From the NCBI GenBank assembly GCA_002898795.1, contig BEIG01000007.1, positions 1-51,568 on the forward strand: a DNA stretch of 51,568 bases, in the 5' to 3' direction. Shown one piece after another: positions 44,500-51,568 of the stretch. The DNA comes from a bacterium HR30. Lineage in GTDB: Bacteria > Desulfobacterota > Binatia > HRBIN30. The notes beneath the pieces are model-generated. The model was not told where the DNA came from. It was given only the letters and a program-made list of their open reading frames with translations, and ran no database searches. Made by a program: the position numbers and the translations under genes. How positions within the stretch are numbered: the first letter of the stretch is position 1; every line of letters starts with the position of its first letter.

Positions 44500-44567
44500 T
44501 TGACAACGTCACGAGTGGCATATACACGACTTCGGCTTTGCGCGGGCAAAAAGCCCGCACGAGTGGC
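44500..44567 (+). promoter_or_regulatory. Divergent promoter region with direct repeat and leader hairpin
   Basis: A perfect -35 hexamer TTGACA (44500-44505) lies 15 bases before TATACA (44521-44526), a short but possible sigma-70 promoter for the plus-strand gene. CACGAGTGGC occurs twice, at 44510-44519 and 44558-44567. Between the copies GCGGGC-AAAAA-GCCCGC (44542-44558) forms a stable hairpin that ends 14 bases before the ATG, so it may control translation. Confidence 0.4.
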
Positions 44568-44572
44568 GTCGT

Positions 44573-47332
44573 ATGGCAGAGAGAGCAGTGATTCGCAACC
44601 AGTCTGGGGCGCTTGCGGCAGACTCCGTGTCGACTCCGCCGCCACAGAGTTGGTGGGATCGACCCATGCTGGGGAGCTATAGCCGCTGGCAGTGCCTTGC
44701 CGCGACGGTGTTTTTGATTGCGGTGGTCAATCGGCTCGTCTGGCTCGGAGAGCGCCCATTTCACCACGACGAATCGATCCACGCTTTCTTCTCCTGGAAA
44801 ATCGTCGACGAAGGGATTGCGCACTACAGATACGACCCCGTCTACCACGGTCCCGTGTTGTACTACTCCTCGGCCCTGGTGATGTGGCTGCTGGGAGATT
44901 CGGATTTTACCGCTCGGCTCAGTGCGGTCTGTTTCGGACTGGGTATCCTGGCCTTTGCTTGGCCACTGCGCCGCTACGTCGGACCCACGGCTGCGTTTGT
45001 GTTCTTGGTGCTGTTTACCTTCTCGCCGGCCCTCACGTACTTTACCCGTTTTCTCCGTCACGATGTATACGTGGGCCTGGGCAACATCATGGCCATTTAC
45101 TTCGTGTTCCGCTTCGGAGAAACGCGACAGGATCGGTACCTGTATCTCTCTGCCCTAGGGCTGGCGATTGCCTTTTGCAACAAGGAAGACATGTACGCCC
45201 TGATTCCGGTGACGTTACTGAGCCTCGTGCTGATGCTGGTCTGGGAGGTACTGTACGCTCCGCGGTGGCGCGAGCAATTGTCGGCTGTTTGGAGAGAAAC
45301 CACGACTTTCCTCCGCGAAAAGTGGATTCCCATCGTGGCCAGCGTGATCGTATTCGTGCTCGTGTCGCTCACCTTTTATACTTCGTTTTTTACCCACCCC
45401 GAGAATTGGAACCCGGTGACTCCCGCTTTGACGTATTGGTGGGGACAACATCAGATCAAGCGCATTGGAGGGCCGTGGTGGTATTACTTCCCACAACTCA
45501 TTTCGTATGAGTTTTTGATTTTTGTCCCTGCATTCCTCTTACTCCTGAAACCGTTGGCTACCACCCGGGGGGGGGAGCGGCAAAGCACGCGAATTCTTTT
45601 TTACATCACCGTCGGCACCTTTGTCGTGTTCGTGGCGTGGTGCTTTTACGACTGGCACCAAGCGGGTGTGGTGATTCTCGTGCCACTGGCGTTTGCGGGC
45701 CTGACGGTCATGCAACGCTGGTTGCCCAATCGGTTTCTTCGCTTCATGGTGATCTACACCATTGGGTGTGTCGGCTTCTATTCGTGGGCGCAGGAGAAGG
45801 TTCCCTGGCTGTTGTTCCCGATCTTGATGCCTATGTCTGTGTTAGCTGCGGCTTGGTACGCGGAGCGCGTGCAGGCCGGGACCTTCCGACAGCCAGTGCC
45901 CGTGGTCATTACCGCGGCGCTGGGTGGACTGACTGTTTGGATTTTGATTGCGAGCAACTACTTTTATGGCGCGCCGCGGCCTGCCGAGGCGCCGGGGCCA
46001 CGCACGGCTGAGCTGTTAGCGTACGTACAATCGACCTACGACATCCATATGGTGATGAAAAAAATCGAAGAGGTCGGGGCCAAACTCGGCACAGGGCAAA
46101 ACACGCGGTTGCAGGTTTCTGGCAATGCAACTTGGCCTCTAAGCTGGTACTTGCGCCACTATCCGGTCAATTGGGCTGCCGACGTGCGGCGGGTGGATAC
46201 ACCCGTTGTGATCGTGGACAAAGAGCTCGCTCCCAACTTCGACAAGGTACTTTTAGAGCAGTACGACAAAATCCCCTTCGCAATTCGGGGCTGGTGGGAG
46301 CCGGACTGGTCGAAGATGAATGCAGTGACGTTGACGCGTTGGCTCTTTACTCGCCAGGCATGGAGCCCCGTGGGCTCGAGCGATGCCGTCATGTACGTGT
46401 TGAAGGACCTCAGGCCGGGCAAGGAAGTAACTCCGATCGCGGTGAATCCGCCTCCAGCACCACGTCCGTACACGATGCAACCTTCCTTCGAAAAACCGGT
46501 GGCCGTATGGGGGAAGAGGGGTCGCGGGCCCGGAGAGTTCGAGGAGCCACGCGCTCTTGCTTTGGATCGTCAGGGGTTCTTGTACGTGGTCGATAGTAAG
46601 AACCACCGTATTCAACGAATCTCCCCCGAGGGTCGGGCAATGTCGGTGTGGGGAAAGCAAGGAGATGGCCCTGGCGAGTTCAACGATCCGTGCGGGGTTG
46701 CCGTGGGCCCGGACGGCTCGGTGTATGTCGCTGACACGTGGAACCATCGGATCCAAAAGTTCACTCCCGATGGTAAATTTGTGACCGAATGGCGCGAACA
46801 AACCTCGGGCTTTTGGGGTCCCCGCGGTATTGCCGTGGCACCCGATGGTAGCGCTGTCTTTGTCACCGATACGGGGAACAAGCGCGTGGTGAAATTCGAC
46901 CCCAATGGACAGCAACTGCAGGTATGGGGCAAGGAGGGGTCTCGCCCTGGCGAGTTCATCGAGCCGGTGGGGTTGGTGTTCAACAGCGAGGGGGAGTTGT
47001 ACGTAGCCGATACCGGCAACCGGCGCGTACAGGTGTTTCGTCAGGATGGCTCCTTTGTTCGCGAACATCCAGTATCCGGTTGGGAGGAGTTTTACACCGA
47101 GCCCTACTTGGCCATTTTAGGCGACGATCTCATTGCGACGGACTCCTTTAACCATCGGGTGGCGCGATACGACAAAACCGGCAACCTGGTATTCGTGTGG
47201 GGCAAGAGCGGTGCAGACCCCGGTGACTTCAATCGTCCCATTGGCGTCGCGGCCGATAACGAAGGCGGAGTATACGTTGCGGACACGATGAACCACCGGA
47301 TCCAAAAATTCGTGATTCCAGTGAACCGGTGA
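44573..47332 (+). CDS. Agl23/TIGR03663-like GT-C protein fused to NHL repeats
   Basis: A 919-residue fusion. The membrane part (about 30-470) carries the marks of the TIGR03663/Agl23 'flippase activity-associated' family: GERPFHHDESIHAFFSWKI in the first loop, the HGPVLYYSSAL stretch, and SWAQEKVPWLLFPI. After a soluble linker, residues about 642-919 hold six NHL repeats of the form GEF-x2-P-x-G(V/I)AV...YVADT-x-NHRIQKF, a complete six-bladed propeller on the outer face. The family is linked with glycan export and protein glycosylation in archaea; here it may couple a sugar transferase to a docking platform. Confidence 0.85.
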   Translation: MAERAVIRNQSGALAADSVSTPPPQSWWDRPMLGSYSRWQCLAATVFLIAVVNRLVWLGERPFHHDESIHAFFSWKIVDEGIAHYRYDPVYHGPVLYYSSALVMWLLGDSDFTARLSAVCFGLGILAFAWPLRRYVGPTAAFVFLVLFTFSPALTYFTRFLRHDVYVGLGNIMAIYFVFRFGETRQDRYLYLSALGLAIAFCNKEDMYALIPVTLLSLVLMLVWEVLYAPRWREQLSAVWRETTTFLREKWIPIVASVIVFVLVSLTFYTSFFTHPENWNPVTPALTYWWGQHQIKRIGGPWWYYFPQLISYEFLIFVPAFLLLLKPLATTRGGERQSTRILFYITVGTFVVFVAWCFYDWHQAGVVILVPLAFAGLTVMQRWLPNRFLRFMVIYTIGCVGFYSWAQEKVPWLLFPILMPMSVLAAAWYAERVQAGTFRQPVPVVITAALGGLTVWILIASNYFYGAPRPAEAPGPRTAELLAYVQSTYDIHMVMKKIEEVGAKLGTGQNTRLQVSGNATWPLSWYLRHYPVNWAADVRRVDTPVVIVDKELAPNFDKVLLEQYDKIPFAIRGWWEPDWSKMNAVTLTRWLFTRQAWSPVGSSDAVMYVLKDLRPGKEVTPIAVNPPPAPRPYTMQPSFEKPVAVWGKRGRGPGEFEEPRALALDRQGFLYVVDSKNHRIQRISPEGRAMSVWGKQGDGPGEFNDPCGVAVGPDGSVYVADTWNHRIQKFTPDGKFVTEWREQTSGFWGPRGIAVAPDGSAVFVTDTGNKRVVKFDPNGQQLQVWGKEGSRPGEFIEPVGLVFNSEGELYVADTGNRRVQVFRQDGSFVREHPVSGWEEFYTEPYLAILGDDLIATDSFNHRVARYDKTGNLVFVWGKSGADPGDFNRPIGVAADNEGGVYVADTMNHRIQKFVIPVNR

Positions 47333-47854
47333 CGGTTGCCAGTAAGGCGCCTCGGTGGCTGCTTCGCGTCGTCGCCTGCGAGCTGCCGCTCGCAGTGCCA
47401 CGGCCTGCGCTTGGATTGGCGGGGGCTTGCAAGGGAAGGAAAGGGTTTTGTCTGGAAAGATCCTGAGCAGGTGCTCGGGACTTCCCCCGTCGAGTGAGAT
47501 CCCGTGTCGGCTCCGGTTGGCACCGCAACTGGAAGTGCTGGCGAGGAGAGGAACTGTTTAGAAAGCCTGGCAACGAACAAGTGCCCTGCCGGCGTTGCGC
47601 CTAGCGCTTGCCGGCCGCCATGCGGCCTCTTCACCCGGGGCTGGCATCCTTTTGCGTGCACCTGTGGGAACTACGGGGAAGCCAGTTTGTTCTGCTGGAG
47701 ACCGGAAGCGCCAACCACTTGTTTTTCCGCCATGTGCTTCCCTTGGGCGTTCAGCCGACACAACCACTCGACCCGGGCGATCCCACGGTTTTTCCTGCGG
47801 GTCTGCTGGTTGGGCTCGACACGCGCCTACGCGCGGATTCGGTCGTCAGGTTGG
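47333..47854. other. 522-base region with no supported gene
   Basis: TGCGAGC-TGCC-GCTCGCA at 47377-47394 is a perfect 7-base hairpin without a T-run. A plus-strand frame from an ATG at 47620 to 47982 (120 residues) has some protein-like character (HLWELRGSQFVLLETG) but no ribosome binding site, and its 3' end runs antisense through the neighbouring GT2 gene, so I do not call it. Confidence 0.4.
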
Positions 47855-48595
47855 CTAGCGTTCCGAAACGATCTTTTGCCGGAGTCGGAAGAGGTCGTAA
47901 AAGGCTCGAAGGATCACTCTTGGATGCGCACCGGTTTGAGTCCCCGCAGTGCGCGGGTAGTGGTGGACCCCCACTTCTTTGATGCCAAAGCCCTTACGTA
48001 CCGCGCGCCCATACAGTTCCGCATTGATCAAAGCCCCGGTGGATTCGAGCGTCACGTTGTCCAACACCTTCTTGGGAATGAGTTTGAAGGCACAGTTGAG
48101 GTCGCGCACTCGCACGTTGAGCAGGATCCGCACGAGCCATCCCCCGAAAAGTCGCGCGTTCAGCCGACGAATAAATGGATCGTTACGCTTGATGCGGAAA
48201 CCAGTGACAATGTGATTTTCGTCGGTAGCCAGGGGTAGCAGCAGCTCCAACTCCCGAATGTCGAATTGGCCGTCGCCGTCCATGTAAAAAACAAATTGTT
48301 TTTCCGCAGCATCGAAGCCAGTCCTCAAAGCAGCTCCGTAGCCTCGATTCTGGGGATGGTGCAGTGCACGCACTCGAGGAAACTCACGGGCGAGAAAATC
48401 GATGATCTCGCCGGTGCGATCCCGGCTGCCGTCGTTGACGACAATGACCTCGTAGTCGAGCCCTGTGGTGTCGAGATACGAGATCACCTGTCGGGTGACT
48501 CGTTCGATGTTCGCCTCTTCGTTAAAGGCAGGGAGTACCACGGAAAGCTCCCTGACCACGCTCGATTTTCGGTTGCTTTTCTCGGCCTGACTCAT
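47855..48595 (-). CDS. GT2 family polyprenyl-phosphate glycosyltransferase
   Basis: A 246-residue GT-A enzyme of the DPM group: SVVLPAFNEEANIERV, VNDGSRDRTGE, NRGYGAALRTGF, MDGDGQFDIRELELL and VRDLNCAFKLIPK. No membrane helices are present. Its start lies only 26 bases from the divergent zinc-ribbon gene. It should provide a lipid-linked sugar for one of the local GT-C enzymes, probably the Agl23-like protein whose 3' end faces it. Confidence 0.9.
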   Translation of the reverse strand: MSQAEKSNRKSSVVRELSVVLPAFNEEANIERVTRQVISYLDTTGLDYEVIVVNDGSRDRTGEIIDFLAREFPRVRALHHPQNRGYGAALRTGFDAAEKQFVFYMDGDGQFDIRELELLLPLATDENHIVTGFRIKRNDPFIRRLNARLFGGWLVRILLNVRVRDLNCAFKLIPKKVLDNVTLESTGALINAELYGRAVRKGFGIKEVGVHHYPRTAGTQTGAHPRVILRAFYDLFRLRQKIVSER

Positions 48596-48621
48596 ATGAT
48601 CCCCAGCCTTGGAGTAGCTTT

Positions 48622-49701
48622 ATGATCACGGAACTGCGTTGCCCCTATTGTGGTGCCTCCTATCGTTTGAAGTCGGAATACGTGCCTAGCGAACCGGTTC
48701 GCTTCCGTTGCCGACATTGCCAGCGCACGTTCCCTTATGTTTCCAAGGAACCGAAGCGCAAGACGACAATTAGTCGTTCGCAGCGAGAGGAGGAAGAGCG
48801 GACGCCCTCTCTGATCTTTAAGGCACGGGAGAACCCCCCCGGCCCGTCCGAAACAGTAGCGCAAGACGACGAAGGGTCCACCGAGAGCGAGGTCCTCGGT
48901 CAAGCGCAACCTCCTGACACAGACGGGAACGCGCAAGCCGGTGCCGCAAAGCAGCAACGCAAGGTTGGCAAAGGTCGCTCCGCTGACAACTTTAATTTTA
49001 TTGAAGACGAGTTCTTCGTGGAACCCGAACCGACGCCAGACGAAGAAGGGGACTGGTCTCGCCCCGACGAGACCAAGCGGAAACCGTACAATAAAGGTCG
49101 CGGGACGAAATTGGTGGTTCGTCACGACGACCGCGGGCAGTTCCGCACCCTGGTGTTCTTGGTCTTGGCGGCAGTAGCCTTTTACGCGGTGTTGACGGGC
49201 AGTTTGTTCGCGCGCCCAGACCGCGCCGAGGCGTTCGTAACCCGTATCCCCTTGATCGGGCAAGGTGTAGGCGAAGAACGGCTGTGGGCTCAGCGTGTGC
49301 GCTTGGAAGAGGTGGAAGCCGTGTTGCAAGAAACCAAGGATGGCCGCCCTGCGCTGGTGATTAGCGGGAAAGCGGTGAACACGGCGACAAGCCCGCTGCA
49401 AGCCGTGCAACTGTCGGCGGAGCTTTTGCGCGGAGATGGCAAAGTCACGGATCAAAAAACCATCTTTGTGGGGAATATGGTTTCGGCCCGTGTTTTGCGG
49501 GACTTGACCCCGCAAGAGATCTCGATCCTGCAGCAGTTGAGTCCGCCAAGACAATTCGCGGTGGCCCCCGGAGAAGCGGCGCCGTTCGCGATCGTGTTCT
49601 TTTTCGAGCCCTCCAAGCGGCACGAGCCGCAACTTGGGGAGGAGTCGAAGCTCCCGAGCGAGTTCCGACTGAGGGTGGTGGCAGCGCGACGTCAAGGTTG
49701 A
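48622..49701 (+). CDS. Zinc-ribbon, single-pass membrane protein with DUF3426-like domain
   Basis: A 359-residue protein. C7, C10, C30 and C33 form an MJ0042-type zinc ribbon. A charged, disordered linker (about 45-170) leads to one transmembrane helix (about 174-196), then an extracytoplasmic DUF3426/FxLYD-like beta domain (about 240-355) with [25 protein letters not shown]. Proteins of this layout are common in deltaproteobacterial lineages, and their function is unknown. The stop overlaps the end of the convergent tatA gene by ten bases. Confidence 0.85.
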   Translation: MITELRCPYCGASYRLKSEYVPSEPVRFRCRHCQRTFPYVSKEPKRKTTISRSQREEEERTPSLIFKARENPPGPSETVAQDDEGSTESEVLGQAQPPDTDGNAQAGAAKQQRKVGKGRSADNFNFIEDEFFVEPEPTPDEEGDWSRPDETKRKPYNKGRGTKLVVRHDDRGQFRTLVFLVLAAVAFYAVLTGSLFARPDRAEAFVTRIPLIGQGVGEERLWAQRVRLEEVEAVLQETKDGRPALVISGKAVNTATSPLQAVQLSAELLRGDGKVTDQKTIFVGNMVSARVLRDLTPQEISILQQLSPPRQFAVAPGEAAPFAIVFFFEPSKRHEPQLGEESKLPSEFRLRVVAARRQG

Positions 49702-49901
49702 TCCGTTTCCTTCGCAGGTGATTGCTCGTCGCTATCCTTCTTCGGGGTTACGTCGATCTCATCCGGCATACGCAGTTGCTTTCGAAAGTTCCGGATGCTG
49801 CGCCCAAGGCTCTCGCCGAGTTCCGGCAGCCGACCAGCCCCAAAAATGATCAGGACAATGACTAAGAGGATGACCAGTTCGCCGAATCCGAGCCCGAACA
49901 C
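49692..49901 (-). CDS. tatA: Sec-independent (Tat) translocase subunit TatA
   Basis: A 69-residue TatA/E-type subunit of the twin-arginine translocase. [28 protein letters not shown] contains the short N-terminal helix, hinge and start of the amphipathic helix; an acidic/basic soluble tail follows. The GTG at 49901 is chosen because TatA proteins start directly before this helix. tatC and tatB are not nearby. It lies 62 bases downstream of the TetR-type regulator on the same strand. Confidence 0.88.
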   Translation of the reverse strand: MFGLGFGELVILLVIVLIIFGAGRLPELGESLGRSIRNFRKQLRMPDEIDVTPKKDSDEQSPAKETDQP

Positions 49902-49963
49902 GCTCGCGACTATACGCGAACACGATTTTGCTCCGCAAGGTGGCATGGGCCGCCGCGGTCGCA

Positions 49964-50692
49964 CTAGGCGTTCGGGTGGTGCCACCTTACTCGAAGAGTC
50001 GGCCTATTTGGAGACGCGCTGGGCGCCGGCGCTCCTCTGAGGGTGACTGCGTCCATTAGGGTTTGCACGAAACCGCTGAGAACGTGAGGCGGCTGGTGCG
50101 AAAACTGTAACTGCGCCACCATGTGGGCCGCGCTGATCACGAACAGAGCAGCAAAATGCGGATCGAGATGAGCTTGGATGTTGCCCTCCCGTTGGCCTCG
50201 GGCAATGGTTTCGGCAATGATCTCGACCACTTCACGCTGGAACTCCAGGTAACGCGGCCATACGCCCTCGCGAATCGACGTGCTCCAGTCGAGCCACACT
50301 CGAGCGTAGTCTTCGTGCGTGACCACCGAGGCGGAAAACTCCTCGGCATGGCGCAAGAGAACTTCGTTAGCGGGCAAGTCACGTCGACCATGACTCCGGC
50401 GGGCCATTTCGAGATAAAAGCGGGCCACTTCGTCGAGCACCGCGTCCACCAGAGCTTTGCGTGTGGGGAAGTAGACGAACACGGTGGCAACAGCGACCTT
50501 TCCCTCTTTCGCGATTTCTGCATGGCGCCCTTCGCCGAGCCCACGCCGTGCGAAAACTCGCAGCGCACAAGCAAGCAATTGCTGGCGTCTAGCTTCCGGG
50601 TTAAGGCGCGATGCACGCCGCCTGGGTTTCTCCACCGTCAAGCGGCGCTTCGATTGCACGCGGTTGGTCGTCCGTAGACGGGTTTTTGCCAT
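49964..50692 (-). CDS. TetR/AcrR family transcriptional regulator
   Basis: A 242-residue regulator. After a basic, disordered leader (about 1-32), an N-terminal TetR helix-turn-helix (about 33-80) shows [37 protein letters not shown]-like spacing and the following [12 protein letters not shown] helix. The C-terminal ligand-binding half is all helical and of the TetR_C type with unknown inducer. It is divergent from the ferritin-like gene and probably controls itself and/or that gene; tatA follows it. Confidence 0.9.
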   Translation of the reverse strand: MAKTRLRTTNRVQSKRRLTVEKPRRRASRLNPEARRQQLLACALRVFARRGLGEGRHAEIAKEGKVAVATVFVYFPTRKALVDAVLDEVARFYLEMARRSHGRRDLPANEVLLRHAEEFSASVVTHEDYARVWLDWSTSIREGVWPRYLEFQREVVEIIAETIARGQREGNIQAHLDPHFAALFVISAAHMVAQLQFSHQPPHVLSGFVQTLMDAVTLRGAPAPSASPNRPTLRVRWHHPNA

Positions 50693-50989
50693 GACCCGGC
50701 GTTTTTACCACGCGGCATTCGCGGCTGCACAATCTTAAATGTCATTCAACGGCGCAAGAATGGGGTCGTTCATGAGGCCGGGGTACACGGTCTTCGTGGT
50801 TAGCTCCGCGGCACGCGCGGACGCACCTTCGAACGTTGGTGGTGCCGCCTTAGCTCGTGCCCACTAAGGTACCGACCTGGGCCATGCCCGCTCGTGCCGC
50901 ATCGGACGAAATTTCCTTGGTTCCTGATTGACTCGTTCGCGCAAGGGGTGTAGTGAGCAATTTATCAATAAGTCGGCGAGGAGGAACCC
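50693..50989. promoter_or_regulatory. Divergent regulatory region with possible TetR operator
   Basis: Just under 300 bases lie between the TetR-family gene and the ferritin-like gene. CATTC-N10-GAATG at 50743-50762 is an inverted repeat 50 bases ahead of the regulator start and a reasonable operator candidate. A TTGACT (about 50926) may be a -35 element for the plus-strand gene, but no good -10 follows. GAGGAGGAA precedes the ATG at 50990. Confidence 0.3.
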
Positions 50990-51568
50990 ATGGCGAGCAA
51001 AGGCGGGGCAGTGCAGGAAGCCCGCGAAGCGGGAGAAGCGCAAAGGGGTACCGACTGGAATGTCGTTGCCACGTTGTCGGGGCGTCGTCCTCAAGGCGAA
51101 GTGCTCGACGAGTACGAGGCCGAGTTTCGCCAGCGTTACACGCGGTGGATGGAAATCCTCCAGCGAAACGCCGAACGTTTGGCTCGGGGACAGTTTTCCC
51201 TCCATTGGATGGATACGACCCAGGCTCACTGGGGACCTCGTGCGAAGCCGTCTTCGCGCGGGCTTTTGTACGCCGACGTCAACCGTGTACCCGGCTACGG
51301 CGAAGTGCCCGAAGTGGCATCGTGGCTCAACTTTGCCCCGCGCGGCTCCGTGCGTGAGCGTTACCGCGAGGAGATGCCCGAGGTCGACGACTACACCGTG
51401 TTGGAGCGGGACGAGGTGTGGGCGGAAAACGTGATGGCGCTTTACGAAGAAGCAAAGGCGCGCCAGTGGAATGCAACGAGAGACATCCCTTGGCACGAAC
51501 TGAAGCCGTTACCGGAGGACTTAGAAAAAGCCACCTGCCAGTTGTGCACTGGGCTGACCGAGGTGGAG
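50990..51568 (+). CDS. Ferritin-like domain protein (partial, runs off the window)
   Basis: The first 193 residues of a longer protein; the frame stays open to the last base. The ATG at 50990 has a clear GAGGAGGAA site. Residues about 160-193 (WNATRDIPWHELKPLPEDLEKATCQL...LTEVE) match the start of a ferritin-like di-iron fold seen in ribonucleotide-reductase-like proteins, where iron-binding carboxylates follow shortly. The preceding ~150 residues form an N-terminal region with repeated tryptophan and acidic segments of unknown role. The oxidase substrate is unknown. Confidence 0.7.
   Translation, partial: MASKGGAVQEAREAGEAQRGTDWNVVATLSGRRPQGEVLDEYEAEFRQRYTRWMEILQRNAERLARGQFSLHWMDTTQAHWGPRAKPSSRGLLYADVNRVPGYGEVPEVASWLNFAPRGSVRERYREEMPEVDDYTVLERDEVWAENVMALYEEAKARQWNATRDIPWHELKPLPEDLEKATCQLCTGLTEVE

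Noticed and set aside
48592-49695. 367-codon minus-strand frame opposite the zinc-ribbon gene
   Set aside because: The opposite strand encodes a clear zinc ribbon and membrane helix; the antisense product looks random.
1-51568. CRISPR arrays, insertion sequences, prophage or attachment sites
   Set aside because: No regular repeat-spacer pattern, transposase or integrase was seen, and the tRNA-Leu 3' end is not duplicated nearby as far as I can see.

Overview
The window is GC-rich and densely coded, and it reads as a Gram-negative bacterial chromosome: outer-membrane factor, RND efflux, lipid A-type modification genes, type IV pilin and TatA. Gene content (many membrane GT-C glycosyltransferases, an Agl23-type protein fused to NHL repeats, a split ArnA, a Puu-like operon) fits a deep-branching lineage such as Binatota, Desulfobacterota or Myxococcota better than a well-studied proteobacterium, but I cannot fix the taxon from sequence alone. 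No phage, insertion sequence, CRISPR array or replication origin was seen.

Layout. 0.3-4.4 kb: a thiamine-diphosphate enzyme, a MoCF-type molybdopterin-binding protein, a small secreted protein, an SRPBCC protein and the GTPase EngB. 5.0-9.3 kb: a four-gene catabolic operon (glutamine-synthetase-like ligase, class I amidotransferase hydrolase, SDR, aldehyde dehydrogenase) that resembles the gamma-glutamylated putrescine (Puu) route. 9.34 kb: tRNA-Leu(UAA), then an inverted-repeat-rich spacer. 9.8-12.5 kb: RlmD-type rRNA methyltransferase and MoaC on the minus strand, back to back with thioredoxin reductase; the moaC and trxB start codons share two bases.

12.6-28.7 kb: one long plus-strand run. 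A CzcCBA-type metal efflux system is followed with a 1-base overlap by an Arn-type lipid A modification cluster: ArnC, separate ArnA formyltransferase and ArnA decarboxylase, ArnD, two ArnT-like GT-C proteins, a DegT-family sugar aminotransferase, a second polyprenyl-phosphate GT2 and a Gfo/Idh/MocA oxidoreductase. The last genes look like a nucleotide-3-amino-sugar pair, so the product may not be plain 4-amino-arabinose.

28.8-30.8 kb: an orphan response regulator, about 1 kb of hairpin-rich DNA without a credible gene, then a type IV pilin with a very good sigma-54 promoter and a strong intrinsic terminator. 31-48.6 kb: a surface-glycan island with four very large GT-C membrane proteins carrying extracytoplasmic beta domains (PA14/jelly-roll-like, beta-propeller, NHL), three DPM-type GT2 enzymes, a sulfotransferase and a LamG protein; rsmH sits inside it, away from any division genes. 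48.6-51.6 kb: a zinc-ribbon/DUF3426 membrane protein, TatA, a TetR-family regulator and the start of a ferritin-like protein cut by the window end.

The best candidates for something new are the hybrid arn/amino-sugar operon fused to metal efflux, the pilin-adjacent GT-C/GT2/sulfotransferase island, and the structured non-coding kilobase before the pilin promoter.
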